From Oscillospiraceae bacterium (lineage in GTDB: Bacteria; Bacillota_A; Clostridia; Oscillospirales; Oscillospiraceae): 7,774 nucleotides of DNA. The translations under genes were made by a program, and so were the position numbers. Below are positions 6,463-7,774 of the stretch, piece after piece. How positions within the stretch are numbered: position 1 is the stretch's first letter; each line of letters opens with the position of its first letter. The DNA lies in the NCBI GenBank assembly GCA_017396725.1, contig JAFQLA010000269.1:1-7774 (forward strand). The letters run 5' to 3'. A model generated the notes under the pieces. The model was not told the DNA's origin. It made no database searches and saw only the letters and a program-made list of their open reading frames with translations.

Positions 6463-6491
6463 ATCATACCTTGATTTCCATTTTCTGTCAA
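6463..6491 (-). promoter_or_regulatory. Near-consensus sigma-70 promoter of the LysR gene
   Basis: On the minus strand a perfect TTGACA (6486-6491) is separated by 17 bases from TATGAT (6463-6468). Transcription would start near 6456. The palindrome TGATATCA (6456-6463) spans the start and touches the -10, a position suited to repression. Confidence 0.82.
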
Positions 6492-6528
6492 GGGCGGCGG
6501 ACGCAGCACCTTTTCTCCTTGGAGCGCA

Positions 6529-6534
6529 TATAGT
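6529..6534 (+). promoter_or_regulatory. Possible -10 element of the feoAB promoter
   Basis: TATAGT matches the -10 consensus at five of six bases and lies 34 bases before the feoA ATG. No convincing -35 is found at 16-18 bases upstream (sequence GCACCT region), so the promoter may be weak or activator-dependent. Confidence 0.3.
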
Positions 6535-6568
6535 ATTTCGAAACGATCCGGCGGAAAGGAGGCGCTCC

Positions 6569-6802
6569 ATGACCCTTGCGGAGCTGAAACTGAAAGAACG
6601 CGGCACCGTCTCTTCCCTCGCCGCAGAGCCTGACACCGCGCGGCGGCTGCGGGAGCTGGGCTTCGGGGCAGGGAGCGAAGTGCGCCCGCTCTTCCGCGCC
6701 CCCTCGGGGGATCCCACAGCCTACGCCGTCTGCGGCACGGTGATCGCCCTGCGGCGCACGGAGGCGGAGGGAATTTTACTTTCATCTTCAGGAAAGGTGT
6801 GA
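6569..6802 (+). CDS. feoA: FeoA family ferrous iron transport accessory protein
   Basis: Small cytoplasmic SH3-like protein of 77 residues, the normal size for FeoA, which works with the FeoB permease in ferrous iron uptake. The family pattern is clear: TLAELKLKERGTV, RRLRELGFGAGSEV, then FRAPSGDPTAYAV and ALRRTEAEGILL. The ATG at 6569 is chosen because AAGGAGG (6556-6562) lies 6 bases before it. The frame is open further upstream, but that part does not resemble FeoA and crosses the promoter region. Its TGA shares one base with the ATG of feoB, which points to coupled translation. The exact role of FeoA in the transporter is not settled. Confidence 0.93.
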   Translation: MTLAELKLKERGTVSSLAAEPDTARRLRELGFGAGSEVRPLFRAPSGDPTAYAVCGTVIALRRTEAEGILLSSSGKV

Positions 6803-7774
6803 TGCTTTTGGCACAGTTACCCCCTGCCCGCATTGCGCTGGCAGGCAACCCCAATGTGGGAAAATCCACCCTGTTCAACGCCCTTACGGGCCTGCGCCAG
6901 CACACGGGCAACTGGCCCGGTAAAACGGTGGCCACCGCCAAAGGCACCTATCTCCACGGCGGCCGCGTTTTTGAGGTGACGGATCTGCCCGGCACCTATT
7001 CTCTTTTTGCTCACTCCGCGGAGGAGGAGATCGCCCGGGATCATCTCCTTTTCGGCGGGGCGGATGCGGTGCTGGTGGTGGCAGACGCCACGGCACTGGA
7101 ACGGAATCTCCTGCTTCTTTTGCAGGTGATGGAGACCCACCCCAACACGGTGCTTTGCGTCAATCTCATGGATGAGGCGCAGCAGCGGGGCATACAGCTG
7201 GATGTTGACGCCCTTCGCAAGGCGCTGGATATCCCCGTGGTGACGGCTGCCGCGGGACGGGGCGAGGGCGTGCAGGATGTGCGGGACGCTCTGCTCCGCG
7301 CCGCGCGGATAAAAAAGAGGTCGTTCCCAAAGGCGGTGGAATACCCCCTTATGGTGCAGCGGGCCATCACCATAGTGGAAACCGCCCTTGCCCCCTGGGC
7401 AGGCGCTTCCCTTCCCGCCCGCCATGTGGCGCTGCAGCTGCTGGAAGGGGATCGGGACATCTTCGAGCGCATAGATGAAGTATACCGCCCCTCCGTCTGC
7501 GAGGCCTTGGACCGCGCGGAAGCTTTTTTGCGCCACGCGGGGATCGGCAAAGAGGACTTTTGCGCCATGACGGCCAAGGCCCGTCAGGCAAAGGCCGCCG
7601 CCATCGCCCGCGCCGCCGTCACGCAAAAGCGTGATCCCAGAGAGCGGGAGGAGAAGGCGGATGCTTTTTTCACCTCTCCCATAGGCGGCTTTTTCACCAT
7701 ACTCCTTTTGCTGACCCTTCTTTTCTACATCACGGTCAAAGGCGCCAACATGCCCTCGGCCGCACTGCAGCGGC
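6802..7774 (+). CDS. feoB: FeoB ferrous iron transporter, N-terminal part (runs off the window)
   Basis: Inner-membrane Fe(II) permease with an N-terminal GTPase domain; 324 codons are present of a protein usually 650-800 residues long. The G motifs are intact: G1 GNPNVGKS (15-22), G2 Thr in NWPGKTV (37-43), G3 DLPG (61-64), G4 NLMD (121-124) and a G5-like TAAAGRGEG loop. The variable helical linker (GDI-like domain) covers about 175-290. The first membrane helix begins near residue 295 (SPIGGFFTILLLLTLLFYIT), followed by VKGANMPS as in clostridial FeoB. The ATG overlaps the feoA stop (TGATG). Switch I has Lys41 where Val is common in the family (NWPGVTV), a modest departure. The Gate and pore residues lie beyond the window. 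Confidence 0.95.
   Translation, partial: MLLAQLPPARIALAGNPNVGKSTLFNALTGLRQHTGNWPGKTVATAKGTYLHGGRVFEVTDLPGTYSLFAHSAEEEIARDHLLFGGADAVLVVADATALERNLLLLLQVMETHPNTVLCVNLMDEAQQRGIQLDVDALRKALDIPVVTAAAGRGEGVQDVRDALLRAARIKKRSFPKAVEYPLMVQRAITIVETALAPWAGASLPARHVALQLLEGDRDIFERIDEVYRPSVCEALDRAEAFLRHAGIGKEDFCAMTAKARQAKAAAIARAAVTQKRDPREREEKADAFFTSPIGGFFTILLLLTLLFYITVKGANMPSAALQR

Noticed and set aside
6450..6468. Fur box upstream of feoA
   Set aside because: The AT-rich stretch contains several NAT triplets, but my hand alignment gives only about 11 of 19 matches to the classic Fur box. It overlaps the LysR promoter rather than a feoA promoter.

Overview
The window reads as chromosomal DNA of a GC-rich, low-oxygen Gram-positive bacterium, most likely an uncultured gut-type member of the Clostridia (Oscillospiraceae or a neighbouring group). 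The grounds are strong AGGAGG-type ribosome binding sites, a TTG start, an S-layer-homology (SLH) surface protein, a class B sortase, a BTAD-type regulator and a clostridial-looking FeoA/FeoB pair. The taxonomic placement is inference; no rRNA or other marker gene is present.

Layout. (1) Bases 1-1071, plus strand: an M24B Xaa-Pro aminopeptidase, apparently complete except for the first two bases of its start codon, but split by a one-base loss in an AAAGGG run near 621-626. (2) 1096-2526, plus: a secreted protein with three SLH repeats and an unrecognised helical C-terminus, 24 bases behind the peptidase and possibly co-transcribed with it. A hairpin at 2539-2571 serves as terminator for this unit and for the convergent sortase. 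(3) 2583-3608, minus: a class B sortase with an unusual acidic, repetitive C-terminal tail. (4) 3609-3804: a divergent promoter region with five GTAAC/GTTAC elements. (5) 3805-5001, plus: a regulator made of a winged helix, a BTAD domain and a domain resembling a degenerate GGDEF. (6) 5032-5466, plus: a 144-residue protein of unknown function with an internal duplication, in an operon with the regulator. A second hairpin at 5477-5519 lies between convergent units. (7) 5522-6415, minus: a LysR-type regulator with a near-consensus promoter. (8) 6569 to the end, plus: feoA and the start of feoB, the ferrous iron uptake system, divergent from the LysR gene.

How they may work together. The centre of the window (2583-5466) looks like a self-contained divergon: a cell-surface transpeptidase on one side, and on the other a BTAD/degenerate-GGDEF regulator with its small duplicated partner. 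Repeated short elements sit at both promoters. This is the best candidate here for an undescribed regulatory module; its wiring is inferred from position and sequence pattern only. The right side is a second divergon, in which the LysR regulator may or may not control iron uptake. No RNA gene, mobile element, CRISPR array or attachment site was seen, and no gene-free stretch exceeds about 200 bases.
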